Shown here: positions 12,038 through 21,109 of the stretch, in pieces | Numbering within the stretch: the first letter of the stretch is position 1 | Layout: each line of letters opens with the position of its first letter | Assembly (NCBI RefSeq): GCF_007981265.1 | Contig: NZ_CP034363.1 | Span: forward strand, 4,464,001 to 4,528,000 | Length of the DNA stretch: 64,000 nucleotides | Source of the DNA: Pantoea sp. CCBC3-3-1 | GTDB lineage: Bacteria > Pseudomonadota > Gammaproteobacteria > Enterobacterales > Enterobacteriaceae | Direction of reading: 5' to 3' | Made by a program: the position numbers and the translations under genes | Notes under the pieces: model-generated | Told to the model about the DNA's origin: nothing | Databases searched by the model: none | What the model saw: only the letters and a program-made list of their open reading frames with translations

Positions 12038-13039
12038 ATGAAGCCCGTCGATAAACTGACTGAAAACGATGTTACGCCTGAATCTATCTTTAACAGCCAG
12101 CGCCGTCAGGTAATGAAAGCGATAGGCGTTAGCGCCGCCGCGTTCACCGTGCCCGGCGCCCGTGCCGATATCCTTTCGTGGATTAAGGGCGACAATCGCC
12201 CGACGGCAGCGGCTGGCAAACCGCTGGATTTTAGCAGGCCAGCCCAGTACCAGGCCGATTTGCCACTGACGCCGGAAGATAAAGTTAGCGGATACAATAA
12301 TTTTTATGAGTTCGGACTGGATAAAGCCGATCCGGCCGCTAATGCCGGTTCGCTGAAGACCACCGACTGGAAAATCGAAATTGGCGGCGAAGTGGCAAAA
12401 CCCATGACGCTGGATATGGATGATATTTTCAAACGCTTCCCGCTTGAACAACGTATTTACCGTATGCGCTGCGTAGAAGCCTGGTCAATGGTCGTTCCCT
12501 GGGTCGGTTTTGAGCTGGGCAAACTGCTCAAAGCGGCTGAACCCACCAGCAACGCGAAGTATGTTGCCTTCCAGACTATTTATGCGCCTGAGGAGATGCC
12601 GGGCCAGCGGGATCGCTTTGTCGGCGGCGGCATTGATTATCCTTATGTGGAAGGATTGCGTCTGGATGAAGCAATGCATCCACTGACGATGCTAACCACC
12701 GGGGTTTACGGTAAAGCGCTGCCGCCGCAGAACGGTGCACCGATTCGCCTCACCGTTCCGTGGAAATATGGCTTCAAAGGCATTAAATCCATTGTGAAAA
12801 TCACCCTCGTCAAAGCGCAACCGCCAACCACCTGGAATCTGCTGGCCGCCAATGAATATGGCTTCTATGGCAACGTCAATCCGCATGTCGATCATCCTCG
12901 CTGGTCGCAGGCGACGGAGCGGTTTATCGGCTCGGGCGGCATTCTTGACGTTAAACGCCAGCCCACGCTGCTGTTCAACGGCTATGCCAGTCAAGTTGCG
13001 TCCCTCTATCGTGGTCTTGATCTGCGGGAGAATTTTTAG
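12038..13039 (+). CDS. msrP: Periplasmic methionine sulfoxide reductase, molybdopterin subunit MsrP
   Basis: MsrP (YedY) is the molybdenum-cofactor subunit that repairs oxidised methionines in periplasmic proteins. The 333-residue precursor has a Tat signal (SQRRQVMKA around residues 20-28) and the molybdenum-ligand cysteine in [10 protein letters not shown] (C145 of the precursor). An in-frame TTG lies one codon earlier, but the ATG at 12038 has a TGGAGG site 6 nt upstream and is preferred. Its stop overlaps the msrQ start, so the two subunits are translationally coupled. In E. coli this pair lies at another locus. Confidence 0.96.
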   Translation: MKPVDKLTENDVTPESIFNSQRRQVMKAIGVSAAAFTVPGARADILSWIKGDNRPTAAAGKPLDFSRPAQYQADLPLTPEDKVSGYNNFYEFGLDKADPAANAGSLKTTDWKIEIGGEVAKPMTLDMDDIFKRFPLEQRIYRMRCVEAWSMVVPWVGFELGKLLKAAEPTSNAKYVAFQTIYAPEEMPGQRDRFVGGGIDYPYVEGLRLDEAMHPLTMLTTGVYGKALPPQNGAPIRLTVPWKYGFKGIKSIVKITLVKAQPPTTWNLLAANEYGFYGNVNPHVDHPRWSQATERFIGSGGILDVKRQPTLLFNGYASQVASLYRGLDLRENF

Positions 13040-13641
13040 TGGTGCGACTCAAGCTCAAACAGATTACCGGCCTGAAAGTTTTGCTGCATCTCGCCGGTTT
13101 TTTACCGCTAATTTGGCTGTTTCTTGCCGTTAATCAGGGTTGGCTCAGCGCCGATCCGGCTAAGGATATCCAGCATTTTACCGGAAGAATGGCGCTGAAA
13201 TTTTTACTGGGTTCACTGCTGGTGACGCCACTGGCTCGCTATGGCAAACAGCCTTTACTGATCCGGGTTCGCCGCCTGCTGGGCCTGTGGTGCTTTGCCT
13301 GGGCAACGCTGCATCTGGTGAGTTATTCCCTGCTGGAGTTGGGGATCGATAACCTCGGCCTGTTAGGATCGGAACTGATTTCCCGACCTTATCTGACGCT
13401 GGGGATCGTTAGCTGGATTATTTTACTGATGCTGGCGCTGACCTCCTTTCAAAAAGCGCAGCGGAAGTTGGGAAAACGCTGGCAAACGCTGCACAATGCC
13501 GTTTATATCGTACTGATCCTCGCCCCCATTCACTATCTCTGGTCTGTGAAAACTTTTTCGCCTCAACCCTGGATTTATGCGCTGATCGCCGCCGTTTTGC
13601 TGCTCTGGCGTTATAAAAAATTCCGCCTGTGGTGGTCATGA
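13039..13641 (+). CDS. msrQ: Heme-containing membrane subunit MsrQ
   Basis: MsrQ (YedZ) passes electrons from the quinone pool or flavin reductase to periplasmic MsrP. The 200-residue protein has about six membrane segments with conserved histidines for heme ([33 protein letters not shown]). It belongs to the ferric-reductase-like fold. Tandem GTG codons at 13039 and 13042 are both possible starts; the first overlaps the msrP stop by 1 nt and the second matches the E. coli MRL start. Length and sequence agree with the family. Confidence 0.95.
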   Translation: MVRLKLKQITGLKVLLHLAGFLPLIWLFLAVNQGWLSADPAKDIQHFTGRMALKFLLGSLLVTPLARYGKQPLLIRVRRLLGLWCFAWATLHLVSYSLLELGIDNLGLLGSELISRPYLTLGIVSWIILLMLALTSFQKAQRKLGKRWQTLHNAVYIVLILAPIHYLWSVKTFSPQPWIYALIAAVLLLWRYKKFRLWWS

Positions 13642-13728
13642 GGATGAATGCCGCATGAAGTTATGGGTCTTTCATAACGCATTTTCGCCGAAGAGTGAGC
13701 AAACATCTTCGCTGATACGACCAGTATT

Positions 13729-13759
13729 TTGCTGCGAATTGCGTTGAAACCATTATAAT
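13729..13759 (+). promoter_or_regulatory. Candidate promoter for aroQ-accBC
   Basis: A perfect TATAAT box at 13754-13759 lies about 120 nt upstream of aroQ in the 240-nt gap after msrQ. The best -35 is TTGCTG at 13729-13734, with a long 19-bp spacer. The -10 is visible; use as a promoter is inferred. It would drive aroQ-accB-accC and leave a leader of roughly 115 nt. Confidence 0.45.
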
Positions 13760-13881
13760 GCCCGACTTCAAACCTGCTGACAGGTCAAACGAGAGCGCAA
13801 ATTGCATCATGAAAGGTGACAAATGCCTTTCCGCGTTGTATTTTGTGCGATGCCTCAATTATCGCAGGAGATAGCCGCAAG

Positions 13882-14334
13882 ATGGCTGATAAGTTTCACA
13901 TACTGCTTTTGAACGGTCCCAACCTGAATCTTCTTGGCACCCGTGAGCCAGAAAAGTACGGGAAAACGACGTTGGCAGAGATCGTCAGCGATATGACATC
14001 GCAGGCTGACGCGCTCAACGTGAAGCTAAGTCATCTGCAGTCTAATGCAGAATATGCGTTAATTGACCGCATTCATGAGGCAAAAGGCAATGTCGATTAT
14101 ATCGTCATTAACCCGGCGGCTTTCACACATACCAGCGTAGCGCTTCGCGATGCACTGCTTGCAGTCAGCATCCCTTTTATTGAAGTTCACCTGTCAAATG
14201 TGCATGCCCGCGAACCCTTTCGCCATCATTCTTATCTTTCTGATATTGCTGCTGGCGTAATCTGTGGACTTGGCGTCGACGGTTATTCCTGGGCTTTACA
14301 GACGGCGGTTAAACGCCTGTCAAAATCTAATTAA
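13882..14334 (+). CDS. aroQ: Type II 3-dehydroquinate dehydratase
   Basis: AroQ converts 3-dehydroquinate to 3-dehydroshikimate by the type II (trans) mechanism. The 150-residue protein carries the family hallmarks: [11 protein letters not shown] at the start, the catalytic tyrosine and arginine loop in [12 protein letters not shown], the [10 protein letters not shown] segment and [17 protein letters not shown]. An upstream in-frame ATG at 13816 would add 22 residues with no family match; the ATG at 13882 follows GCAGGAG. It is 21 nt upstream of accB. E. coli instead uses the unrelated type I enzyme AroD. Confidence 0.96.
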   Translation: MADKFHILLLNGPNLNLLGTREPEKYGKTTLAEIVSDMTSQADALNVKLSHLQSNAEYALIDRIHEAKGNVDYIVINPAAFTHTSVALRDALLAVSIPFIEVHLSNVHAREPFRHHSYLSDIAAGVICGLGVDGYSWALQTAVKRLSKSN

Positions 14335-14355
14335 ACAGAGTACGGAACCACACTC

Positions 14356-14829
14356 ATGGATATTCGTAAGATTAAAAAACTGATCGAACTGGTTGAAGAA
14401 TCAGGCATTGCTGAACTGGAAATTTCTGAAGGTGAAGAATCCGTTCGCATCAGTCGTTCACCTGCAAACACAGGTTATCCGATGATGCAGCAGGCCTATG
14501 CTGCGCCAATGATGCAGCAACAGCCCGCGCTGGCTACTGCCGTTGCGCCTGCCACTACCCCTGCAATGGAAGCGCCTGCTGCAGCTGAGATCAGTGGTCA
14601 CATCGTACGTTCACCAATGGTCGGTACTTTCTACCGCACGCCAAGCCCTGACGCAAAAGCCTTTGTGGAAGTGGGCCAGAAAGTTAACGCTGGCGATACC
14701 CTGTGCATCGTTGAAGCGATGAAAATGATGAACCAGATCGAAGCCGATAAATCCGGCGTAGTTAAAGCGATCCTGGTCGAAAGCGGTCAGCCTGTTGAGT
14801 TTGACGAGCCGCTGGTAGTCATCGAATAA
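14356..14829 (+). CDS. accB: Biotin carboxyl carrier protein of acetyl-CoA carboxylase
   Basis: The 157-residue carrier has an N-terminal dimerisation/regulatory region, a flexible linker rich in Met, Gln, Ala and Pro (about residues 40-78) and a C-terminal biotinyl domain. The biotin lysine is K123 in VEAMKMMN. It moves the carboxyl group from AccC to the AccAD transferase in the first step of fatty acid synthesis. It lies 21 nt after aroQ and 12 nt before accC. In E. coli the N-terminal part of AccB represses its own operon; whether this holds with aroQ upstream is not visible. Confidence 0.98.
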   Translation: MDIRKIKKLIELVEESGIAELEISEGEESVRISRSPANTGYPMMQQAYAAPMMQQQPALATAVAPATTPAMEAPAAAEISGHIVRSPMVGTFYRTPSPDAKAFVEVGQKVNAGDTLCIVEAMKMMNQIEADKSGVVKAILVESGQPVEFDEPLVVIE

Positions 14830-14841
14830 ACGAGGCGAACC

Positions 14842-16191
14842 ATGCTGGATAAAATTGTTATAGCGAACCGCGGCGAAATTGCGCTGCGCATCCTGCGTGC
14901 CTGCAAAGAGTTGGGCATCAAGACTGTGGCCGTGCATTCAAGCGCGGATCGCGATTTGAAACACGTACTGCTGGCAGATGAAACCGTTTGTATCGGTCCT
15001 GCTCAGTCAGTCAAGAGCTACCTGAACATCCCTGCCCTGATCTCTGCGGCAGAAATCACTGGCGCAGTGGCGATTCACCCAGGCTATGGCTTCCTGTCCG
15101 AGAATGCGGACTTTGCCGAGCAGGTTGAGCGTTCAGGCTTTATTTTTATCGGCCCGAAAGCCGATACCATTCGCCTGATGGGAGACAAAGTCTCCGCTAT
15201 CACGGCAATGAAAAAAACGGGCGTACCGACCGTACCGGGTTCTGACGGTTCGCTGGGCGAAGACATGGAGAAAAACCGTGCCATTGCCAAGCGTATCGGC
15301 TATCCGGTAATCATTAAGGCGTCCGGCGGCGGCGGCGGTCGCGGCATGCGTGTTGTGCGCGGCGACAAGGATCTCGAGCAGTCCATTAACATGACGAAAG
15401 CGGAAGCCAAAGCGGCTTTCAATAACGACATGGTCTACATGGAAAAATACCTTGAGAATCCACGCCACATCGAGATTCAGGTGCTGGCTGATGGCCAGGG
15501 CAACGCCATCTATCTGGCAGAACGTGACTGCTCAATGCAGCGTCGTCACCAGAAAGTTGTGGAAGAAGCGCCTGCGCCGGGCATCACTGAAGAGATGCGT
15601 CGCTTTATCGGCGAGCGTTGTTCTAAAGCCTGTATCGATATCGGCTATCGCGGTGCGGGTACGTTCGAATTCCTGTTCGAGAATGGCGAATTCTACTTTA
15701 TCGAGATGAACACCCGTATTCAGGTTGAGCATCCGGTAACGGAAATGATCACCGGCGTGGATCTGATCAAAGAGCAGCTGCGTATTGCTGCCGGTCAGCC
15801 GCTGTCGATCAAGCAGGAAGACGTTGTGATCCGCGGCCATGCGGTGGAATGCCGTATCAATGCCGAAGATCCCAATACGTTCCTGCCAAGCCCTGGCAAA
15901 ATCACGCGCTTCCATGCACCAGGCGGGTTTGGCGTTCGTTGGGAATCTCATATCTACGCGGGCTACACCGTTCCGCCGTACTATGACTCCATGATCGGTA
16001 AGCTGATTACCTATGGTGAGACGCGTGACGTAGCTATCGCCCGCATGAAGAATGCGCTGGCGGAGCTGATCATCGACGGCATCAAAGTTAACGTTGAGCT
16101 ACAGATGAAGATCATGAATGACGAGAACTTCCAGATTGGTGGAACCAACATCCACTACCTGGAGAAGAAACTCGGCCTTCAGGAAACCTGA
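14842..16191 (+). CDS. accC: Biotin carboxylase of acetyl-CoA carboxylase
   Basis: AccC uses ATP and bicarbonate to carboxylate the biotin on AccB. The 449-residue protein has the ATP-grasp layout: an N-terminal domain beginning [17 protein letters not shown], a glycine-rich loop ([12 protein letters not shown], near residues 159-170), the catalytic region ending [16 protein letters not shown] near 285-300 and a C-terminal domain. The length is the same as E. coli AccC. A strong terminator follows at 16211-16236, so the transcript ends here and does not continue into panF as in E. coli. Confidence 0.98.
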   Translation: MLDKIVIANRGEIALRILRACKELGIKTVAVHSSADRDLKHVLLADETVCIGPAQSVKSYLNIPALISAAEITGAVAIHPGYGFLSENADFAEQVERSGFIFIGPKADTIRLMGDKVSAITAMKKTGVPTVPGSDGSLGEDMEKNRAIAKRIGYPVIIKASGGGGGRGMRVVRGDKDLEQSINMTKAEAKAAFNNDMVYMEKYLENPRHIEIQVLADGQGNAIYLAERDCSMQRRHQKVVEEAPAPGITEEMRRFIGERCSKACIDIGYRGAGTFEFLFENGEFYFIEMNTRIQVEHPVTEMITGVDLIKEQLRIAAGQPLSIKQEDVVIRGHAVECRINAEDPNTFLPSPGKITRFHAPGGFGVRWESHIYAGYTVPPYYDSMIGKLITYGETRDVAIARMKNALAELIIDGIKVNVELQMKIMNDENFQIGGTNIHYLEKKLGLQET

Positions 16192-16210
16192 TTAGCCTGA
16201 CGTCTAAAAT

Positions 16211-16236
16211 AAGGCCGGTCTGACCGGCCTTTTTCT
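16211..16236 (+). terminator. Terminator after accC
   Basis: A perfect 9-bp GC-rich stem (16211-16219 with 16223-16231, 3-nt loop) merges into a T-run to about 16234. It is a textbook intrinsic terminator and separates aroQ-accBC from prmA. Confidence 0.88.
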
Positions 16237-16299
16237 TTGGCGGTCCCTGTCGGGACCCGCGAGCCGTAAAGACCCCCCTGCTGAATAAAGAGAATCGCC

Positions 16300-17181
16300 A
16301 TGCCCTGGATACAAATGAAAATTAACACCACTGGCGCGCAAGCTGAAGAATTGGGCGATGCGCTGATCGAGAACGGGGCTGTCTCGGTCACGTTCCAGGA
16401 TACGCACGATAATCCGGTTTTCGAACCGCTGCCCGGTGAAACCCGCCTGTGGGGTGATACGGATGTGATTGGCCTGTTCGACGCTGAAACAGAGATGGCG
16501 TTTGTGATTGCGGGCCTGGAATCTCATCCTTTACTGGGCGCCGGATTTGTACACAAGATCGAGCAGATCGAAGACAAAGACTGGGAGCGCGAATGGATGG
16601 ATAACTTCCACCCCATGCGCTTTGGTCAGCGGTTGTGGATCTGTCCAAGCTGGCGCGACGTGCCGGATCCTGATGCAGTTAACGTCATGCTCGATCCGGG
16701 CCTGGCTTTTGGTACGGGAACGCATCCGACTACCGCACTGTGCCTGGCATGGCTGGATGGGCTGGATTTAGCGGGTAAGACCGTTATCGATTTTGGCTGT
16801 GGTTCCGGCATCCTGGCCATTGCGGCGCTGAAGCTGGGCGCAGCAAAAGCGATCGGTATTGATATCGATCCGCAGGCTATCCAGGCCAGCCGCGATAACG
16901 CTCAACGTAACGGCGTCTCCGAGCGTCTGTCGCTGTATCTGCCTCATGAGCAGCCCGAGAATCTGAGTGCCGATGTCGTGGTCGCAAACATCCTCGCAGG
17001 CCCCCTGCGCGAGCTTGCGCCGTTGATTAGCGTATTGCCTGTGGCTGGTGGTCATCTGGGCTTATCCGGCGTGCTGGCGAGTCAGGCAAGCAGCGTGTGC
17101 GAAGCTTATGAAGCGCAATTTGCCCTCGATCCTGTCGCTGAAAAAGAAGAGTGGTGCAGAATTACCGGCATTCGTCGCTAA
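16300..17181 (+). CDS. prmA: Ribosomal protein L11 methyltransferase
   Basis: PrmA trimethylates ribosomal protein L11 using S-adenosylmethionine. The 293-residue protein has the N-terminal L11-recognition domain beginning [10 protein letters not shown] and a class I methyltransferase domain with motif [16 protein letters not shown] near residues 160-175 and ANILAGPL near 230, which corresponds to the catalytic NxL region. In E. coli it is followed by dusB-fis; here cah intervenes. No panF lies upstream. Confidence 0.97.
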   Translation: MPWIQMKINTTGAQAEELGDALIENGAVSVTFQDTHDNPVFEPLPGETRLWGDTDVIGLFDAETEMAFVIAGLESHPLLGAGFVHKIEQIEDKDWEREWMDNFHPMRFGQRLWICPSWRDVPDPDAVNVMLDPGLAFGTGTHPTTALCLAWLDGLDLAGKTVIDFGCGSGILAIAALKLGAAKAIGIDIDPQAIQASRDNAQRNGVSERLSLYLPHEQPENLSADVVVANILAGPLRELAPLISVLPVAGGHLGLSGVLASQASSVCEAYEAQFALDPVAEKEEWCRITGIRR

Positions 17182-17234
17182 TTTTTTCTTCGGCTCCACG
17201 GAAGGAGCGGATGCTTTTACAGCAAAATAGCATT

Positions 17235-17299
17235 ACTATCTGTGCGGGTTTTTATTCGTGTGCCGGTATGCGTCCGCATGCTGGTAAAAAACAGATAGT
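17235..17299 (+). repeat. Nested inverted repeats in the cah 5' leader
   Basis: A perfect 9-bp inverted repeat (17235-17243 with 17291-17299) encloses a second stem-loop (17263-17272 with 17275-17284, 10 bp including two G-T pairs). The outer right arm ends about 10 nt before the cah ribosome site (AAAGGA near 17309). In RNA this could fold as a long leader structure; in DNA the outer arms could be an operator. The repeats are visible; any role is inferred. Confidence 0.55.
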
Positions 17300-17316
17300 C
17301 AGGATCATAAAGGATT

Positions 17317-18054
17317 ATGAACAAGACAAAATCAGTACTGCTGATCGCAGCAATAGCAACGATGCCCGCCTGGGCTACGCCCGCCATTCACTGGTCCTAT
17401 GAAGGCAAAGCCGGCCCGGAACACTGGGCAGAGTTAGGGGATGAATTTAAAACCTGTAAAGCGGGTCAGTATCAGTCTCCCATTGATATTAACCAGGTTA
17501 TCGACGGGAAACTGCCCGAGCTCAAGTTTAATTTTCATACCGATACCAAAACCATCGTCAACAATGGCCACACCATCCAGATTACGGTAAAAGACAGCGA
17601 TGACTTCACGTTAGATGGTCACGCCTTTGTCCTTAAGCAGTTTCATTTTCACGCGCCCAGCGAAAATCATCTCTTCGGTAAGGCTTTCCCGCTGGAAGCA
17701 CACTTTGTGCATGCGAATGCGGCTGGCGAGCTGGCTGTGGTCGCCGTGATGTTTCAACAGGGAGCGGAAAACAGCACGCTGAGACCGTTAATCGATTCTG
17801 TGCCTGAACGTCAGGATCGCGTTGAGGTGATGAAACAGCGTGTGGATCTGGCCGGGCTTTTTCCACAGGATAAGCATTACTATCGTTTCAGCGGTTCGCT
17901 CACTACGCCTCCCTGTACTGAAGGTGTGCGCTGGCTGGTAATGAAGCAGCCGGTATCGCTTTCTGCGGAGCAGTTGATGACGTTCCAGCAGGCGCTGAAA
18001 CAGGCTAATAATCGTCCATTACAGCCGCTCCACGGCCGGGTCGTTGTTGATTAG
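17317..18054 (+). CDS. cah: Periplasmic alpha-class carbonic anhydrase
   Basis: The 245-residue precursor has a signal peptide ending near ATPA (residues 1-20). The alpha-carbonic anhydrase domain follows, with three zinc histidines H110 and H112 (QFHFHAPSEN) and H129 (EAHFVH), the LTTPPC substrate-gate segment near 196-200 and cysteines C47 and C200 that can form the usual disulfide. All catalytic residues appear intact, so it should interconvert CO2 and bicarbonate in the periplasm. The insertion between prmA and dusB is unlike E. coli. It appears monocistronic, with a structured leader upstream. Confidence 0.93.
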   Translation: MNKTKSVLLIAAIATMPAWATPAIHWSYEGKAGPEHWAELGDEFKTCKAGQYQSPIDINQVIDGKLPELKFNFHTDTKTIVNNGHTIQITVKDSDDFTLDGHAFVLKQFHFHAPSENHLFGKAFPLEAHFVHANAAGELAVVAVMFQQGAENSTLRPLIDSVPERQDRVEVMKQRVDLAGLFPQDKHYYRFSGSLTTPPCTEGVRWLVMKQPVSLSAEQLMTFQQALKQANNRPLQPLHGRVVVD

Positions 18055-18361
18055 AACGGGGACAGAGAATCTCTTCAGGTGTAGCGCAATGCCGCTTTCT
18101 GACGCAACTTGTCCCGTTTTTGGCGCAAAGAACCGTGATTTATATTGTTAAGTGGCTCACAAAAAAAGAAAAATATTTGTACATAATTTCGCCTTAAAAT
18201 TACAACGTATTGTTAATTAAAGGTATTTAATTCAGCCGCTGATGGAATAAGCGCTGTCGGCGGGCTGAAAGCGCCAATTGTTCAAAGTTTGGCCTTTCAT
18301 CTTTTTGAAAAAATGCGTAATATACGCCGCCTTGCGAACACACTATGGTCACTTTTTTTTC
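18055..18361 (+). promoter_or_regulatory. dusB-fis promoter region
   Basis: This 307-bp gap holds no gene. A TAATAT -10 box at 18318-18323, with a weak TTTCAT -35 at 18295-18300 (17-bp spacer), is followed by a GC-rich discriminator. This is the layout of the E. coli fis promoter, which is under stringent and growth-phase control. The upstream part (about 18130-18230) is strongly A/T-rich and could hold Fis or IHF sites. Promoter use is inferred from similarity to E. coli. Confidence 0.6.
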
Positions 18362-19327
18362 ATGCGCATAGGAAACCACCAGCTTCGCAATCGCCTGATT
18401 GCAGCACCAATGGCCGGAATTACCGACAGGCCTTTCCGGACACTTTGCTATGCAATGGGTGCTGGTATGACCGTATCGGAGATGATGTCGTCAAATCCCG
18501 AAGTCTGGGCCAGCGACAAATCCCGTTTGCGTATGGTACACAGTGACGAGCCCGGTATTCGTACCGTGCAGATTGCCGGTTGTGACCCTGAAGAGATGGC
18601 TGCCGCCGCGCGCATAAATGCCCTATCCGGTGCGCAGGTGATCGATATCAATATGGGATGTCCGGCTAAAAAAGTGAATCGTAAGATGGCGGGGTCTGCC
18701 CTGCTGCAACATCCGGAGTTGGTGAAGTCTATCCTCTCTGCGGTCGTCAATGCAGTAGACGTGCCCGTTACGCTGAAGATTCGCACCGGCTGGGACGCAG
18801 ACAACCGCAATTGTGTTGAAATTGCCCAATTGGCTGAGCGTTGTGGCATTCAGGCCCTGACCATTCACGGACGCACTCGCGCGTGTTTGTTCAACGGCAA
18901 CGCTGAATATGACAGCATTCGGACAGTTAAGCAGAATGTCTCTATTCCCGTTATCGCGAACGGAGACATTACTGACCCGCATAAAGCCAGAGCCGTACTT
19001 GACTATACGGGGGCAGATGCCCTGATGATAGGACGTGCGGCTCAGGGAAGACCGTGGATCTTCCGGGAAATCCAGCACTATCTGGACACTGGGGAGCTGC
19101 TGGCACCGATGCCACTAGCTGAAGTAAAGCGCTTGCTTATCGAGCACCTACGGGAACTGCACGACTTTTATGGTCACCGCAAAGGATACCGTATTGCCCG
19201 GAAGCACGTCTCCTGGTATCTCCAGGAGCATGCCCCAAACGACCAGTTTCGGCGCACATTCAACGCCATTGAGGATGCCAGCGAACAGCTGGAGGCGTTG
19301 GAGGCATACTTCGAAAAACTTGCATAA
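18362..19327 (+). CDS. dusB: tRNA-dihydrouridine synthase B
   Basis: DusB is an FMN- and NADPH-dependent enzyme that reduces uridine 17 in the tRNA D-loop. The 321-residue TIM barrel carries the [12 protein letters not shown] start motif, the NMGCPAKKV segment with the catalytic cysteine (about residue 100) and the FMN phosphate motif [11 protein letters not shown] near 220. A longer frame from 18278 would overlap the promoter and lacks family support; ATG 18362 matches the E. coli start. It is the first gene of the dusB-fis operon. Confidence 0.97.
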   Translation: MRIGNHQLRNRLIAAPMAGITDRPFRTLCYAMGAGMTVSEMMSSNPEVWASDKSRLRMVHSDEPGIRTVQIAGCDPEEMAAAARINALSGAQVIDINMGCPAKKVNRKMAGSALLQHPELVKSILSAVVNAVDVPVTLKIRTGWDADNRNCVEIAQLAERCGIQALTIHGRTRACLFNGNAEYDSIRTVKQNVSIPVIANGDITDPHKARAVLDYTGADALMIGRAAQGRPWIFREIQHYLDTGELLAPMPLAEVKRLLIEHLRELHDFYGHRKGYRIARKHVSWYLQEHAPNDQFRRTFNAIEDASEQLEALEAYFEKLA

Positions 19328-19351
19328 TAGAAATAAAGAGCTGACAGAACT

Positions 19352-19648
19352 ATGTTCGAACAACGCGTAAATTCTGACGTACTGACCGTTTCAACCGTTA
19401 ACTCCCAGGATCAGGTGACCCAAAAGCCCCTGCGTGATTCGGTCAAACAGGCACTGAAGAACTATTTTGCTCAACTGAATGGTCAGGATGTTAATGACCT
19501 GTATGAGCTGGTTTTGGCTGAAGTGGAACAGCCTCTGTTAGACATGGTTATGCAATATACCCGTGGCAACCAGACCCGTGCAGCCCTGATGATGGGTATC
19601 AACCGCGGTACGCTGCGTAAGAAACTGAAAAAATACGGCATGAACTAA
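19352..19648 (+). CDS. fis: Nucleoid-associated DNA-binding protein Fis
   Basis: All 98 residues appear identical to E. coli Fis. The N-terminal beta-hairpin arms activate Hin/Gin-type recombinases, and the C-terminal helix-turn-helix (about residues 74-95, [24 protein letters not shown]) binds DNA. Fis rises sharply at the start of growth, activates rRNA P1 promoters such as the one at 31159-31186 here, and bends DNA. It lies 24 nt after dusB and is followed by a strong terminator. Confidence 0.99.
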
Positions 19649-19669
19649 GTTTCGGTTCATTGTGATGGA

Positions 19670-19698
19670 GGCGCTACAATATTGTTAGCGCCTTTTTT
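19670..19698 (+). terminator. Terminator after fis
   Basis: A GC-rich inverted repeat (GGCGCTA paired with TAGCGCC, extended by further pairs) is followed by six Ts. It closes the dusB-fis operon. Confidence 0.88.
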
Positions 19699-19848
19699 AA
19701 TGTCTGTTGCTCAGAGAAAATTGTCGGGATTGGGCAAATAACAGGCGAACAGCTCAACTTCCTGTTAAAAATGTTGTCTTACTTTCTGTACCGCTACGGA
19801 TTAAGTTCTTTATGCGCTACATCTTCCCTGAACGCATAAAGAGGAATT

Positions 19849-20769
19849 ATGAAGGCTTCCCCTCGTTTTACCCGCAGCTTAATGCACCCTCGTTACTGGA
19901 TAACCTGGCTCGGTTTGGGACTCCTGTTTTTACTCGTTCAACTTCCCTTTCCCTTGTTGCAGAAGCTGGGCACCTGGATGGGTCGGACATCAATGCGCTT
20001 TCTTAAACGCCGCATTCGTATTACCCGCCGTAATCTTGAACTCTGTTTTCCTGATATGCCCGCGGAACAACGCGAACTGACCATCGTACGCAATTTTGAA
20101 TCGTTGGGCATGGGCCTGCTGGAAACGGGTATGGCGTGGTTCTGGCCCGACCGTCGGGTAAAGCGCTGGTTTACCGTTAACGGACTGCACAATCTAAAAG
20201 CGGCCCAGCAGGATGGTCGTGGCGCGCTGATTATCGGCGTGCATTTTATGTCACTCGAGCTGGGTGGTCGGGTAATGGGCTTATGCCAGCCGATGATGGC
20301 AATGTACCGGCCTCATAACAACAAACTCATGGAATGGGTACAGACCAAAGGTCGTATGCGTTCTAATAAGGCGATGATTAACCGTCGCGATCTGCGTGGC
20401 ATGGTTCAGGCGCTGAAACAAGGTGAGGCCGTTTGGTTTGCACCGGATCAGGACTACGGTCCGAAAGGGAGCGTTTTTGCTCCGCTTTTCGCCGTACCAG
20501 AAGCGGCAACAACCAGTGGCACATGGATGATTGCGCGTATGGCCAAACCTGCAATGATCACCGTAGTGCTAATCCGTAATGAAGATGGCAGCGGCTATGA
20601 ACTGGTTATTCAGCCAGAACTGAAAGATTATCCTATTGCTGATGAGCAGCAGGCTGCTACCTATATGAATAAAGTGATTGAACACGAAATCATGCGTGCG
20701 CCCTATCAGTATATGTGGCTACATCGTCGCTTTAAAACCCGCCCGGATGGCGCTCACTCGCTCTATTAA
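19849..20769 (+). CDS. lpxP: LpxP-type lipid A biosynthesis acyltransferase
   Basis: This 306-residue inner-membrane enzyme is in the LpxL/LpxM/LpxP family, which adds secondary acyl chains to Kdo2-lipid IVA from acyl-ACP. It has one N-terminal membrane segment (about residues 18-40) and the HX4E catalytic motif, H132 and E137 in VHFMSLELGG. Segments such as RVMGLCQPMMAMYRPHNN match E. coli LpxP (cold-induced palmitoleoyl transferase) much better than LpxL, so LpxP is the better call; the chain used is not proven. AGAGG precedes the ATG. It lies alone between fis and the amino acid transporter. Confidence 0.88.
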   Translation: MKASPRFTRSLMHPRYWITWLGLGLLFLLVQLPFPLLQKLGTWMGRTSMRFLKRRIRITRRNLELCFPDMPAEQRELTIVRNFESLGMGLLETGMAWFWPDRRVKRWFTVNGLHNLKAAQQDGRGALIIGVHFMSLELGGRVMGLCQPMMAMYRPHNNKLMEWVQTKGRMRSNKAMINRRDLRGMVQALKQGEAVWFAPDQDYGPKGSVFAPLFAVPEAATTSGTWMIARMAKPAMITVVLIRNEDGSGYELVIQPELKDYPIADEQQAATYMNKVIEHEIMRAPYQYMWLHRRFKTRPDGAHSLY

Positions 20770-20788
20770 TTTGCCAGATCCTGTTTTC

Positions 20789-20814
20789 ACCAGCTCAGTC
20801 GCTTCTGAGCTGGT
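20789..20814 (+). terminator. Hairpin after lpxP
   Basis: A perfect 10-bp stem (20789-20798 with 20805-20814, 6-nt loop) lies 20 nt past the lpxP stop. Only two or three Ts follow, so it may be a weak terminator or 3' end stabiliser. Confidence 0.5.
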
Positions 20815-20881
20815 TCATCCCCCTCCCCCTGCAACAAAAGTTACACTTCTGAGAATTACCTTCCACCTCCCTGCAACAATT

Positions 20882-20928
20882 TGCACCATTTGTGACCAAT
20901 CCCGCTGTTTTTGCCCCTGTCTGGTGCG
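20882..20928 (+). promoter_or_regulatory. Candidate NtrC enhancer sites
   Basis: The site at 20912-20928 has the TGCnC-N5-TGGTGCG form, one mismatch in the core from the NtrC consensus (GCAC-N5-TGGTGC). A second at 20882-20898 has a good left half (TGCAC) and a poor right half. Their centres lie about 110 and 140 bp upstream of the predicted sigma-54 start site, the same spacing as the two strong NtrC sites at E. coli glnA. The sites are seen; NtrC binding is inferred. Confidence 0.6.
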
Positions 20929-21002
20929 CGATATTAAGTAAACTTTCAATATGCTTCCAATTATTAGCATTCCTTTCTAACAAATTCAGGTTGCTGCAAA
21001 TC

Positions 21003-21018
21003 TGGCATTACCTTTGCA
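21003..21018 (+). promoter_or_regulatory. Candidate sigma-54 promoter for aapJQMP
   Basis: The 16-nt element starts TGGCA and ends TTGCA with the correct spacing for the -24/-12 elements of a sigma-54 promoter (consensus TGGCAC-N5-TTGCA). Predicted transcription start is near 21029, about 80 nt before aapJ. The E. coli orthologues yhdWXYZ are known nitrogen-regulated genes, which supports the call. Confidence 0.75.
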
Positions 21019-21109
21019 GTGTCGTGGATAGCCCGCGTCATAAGCAGGACAACATGCACCGTAACGTGCGCTGAACATAACAACACGATTTCGCCACACA
21101 GGATGCTTT

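Larger units (their letters stand above)
20770..21109 (+). other. Intergenic region upstream of aapJ
   Basis: This 340-bp gap holds no gene. It contains a 10-bp hairpin (20789-20814) just after lpxP with a poor T-run, two NtrC-like sites (20882-20898 and 20912-20928), an A/T-rich stretch (20930-21000) and a sigma-54-type promoter at 21003-21018. Details are given for each. Confidence 0.8.

Noticed and set aside
18278..18361. N-terminal extension of DusB
   Set aside because: It covers the fis-type promoter and has no match to the family; the ATG at 18362 fits.
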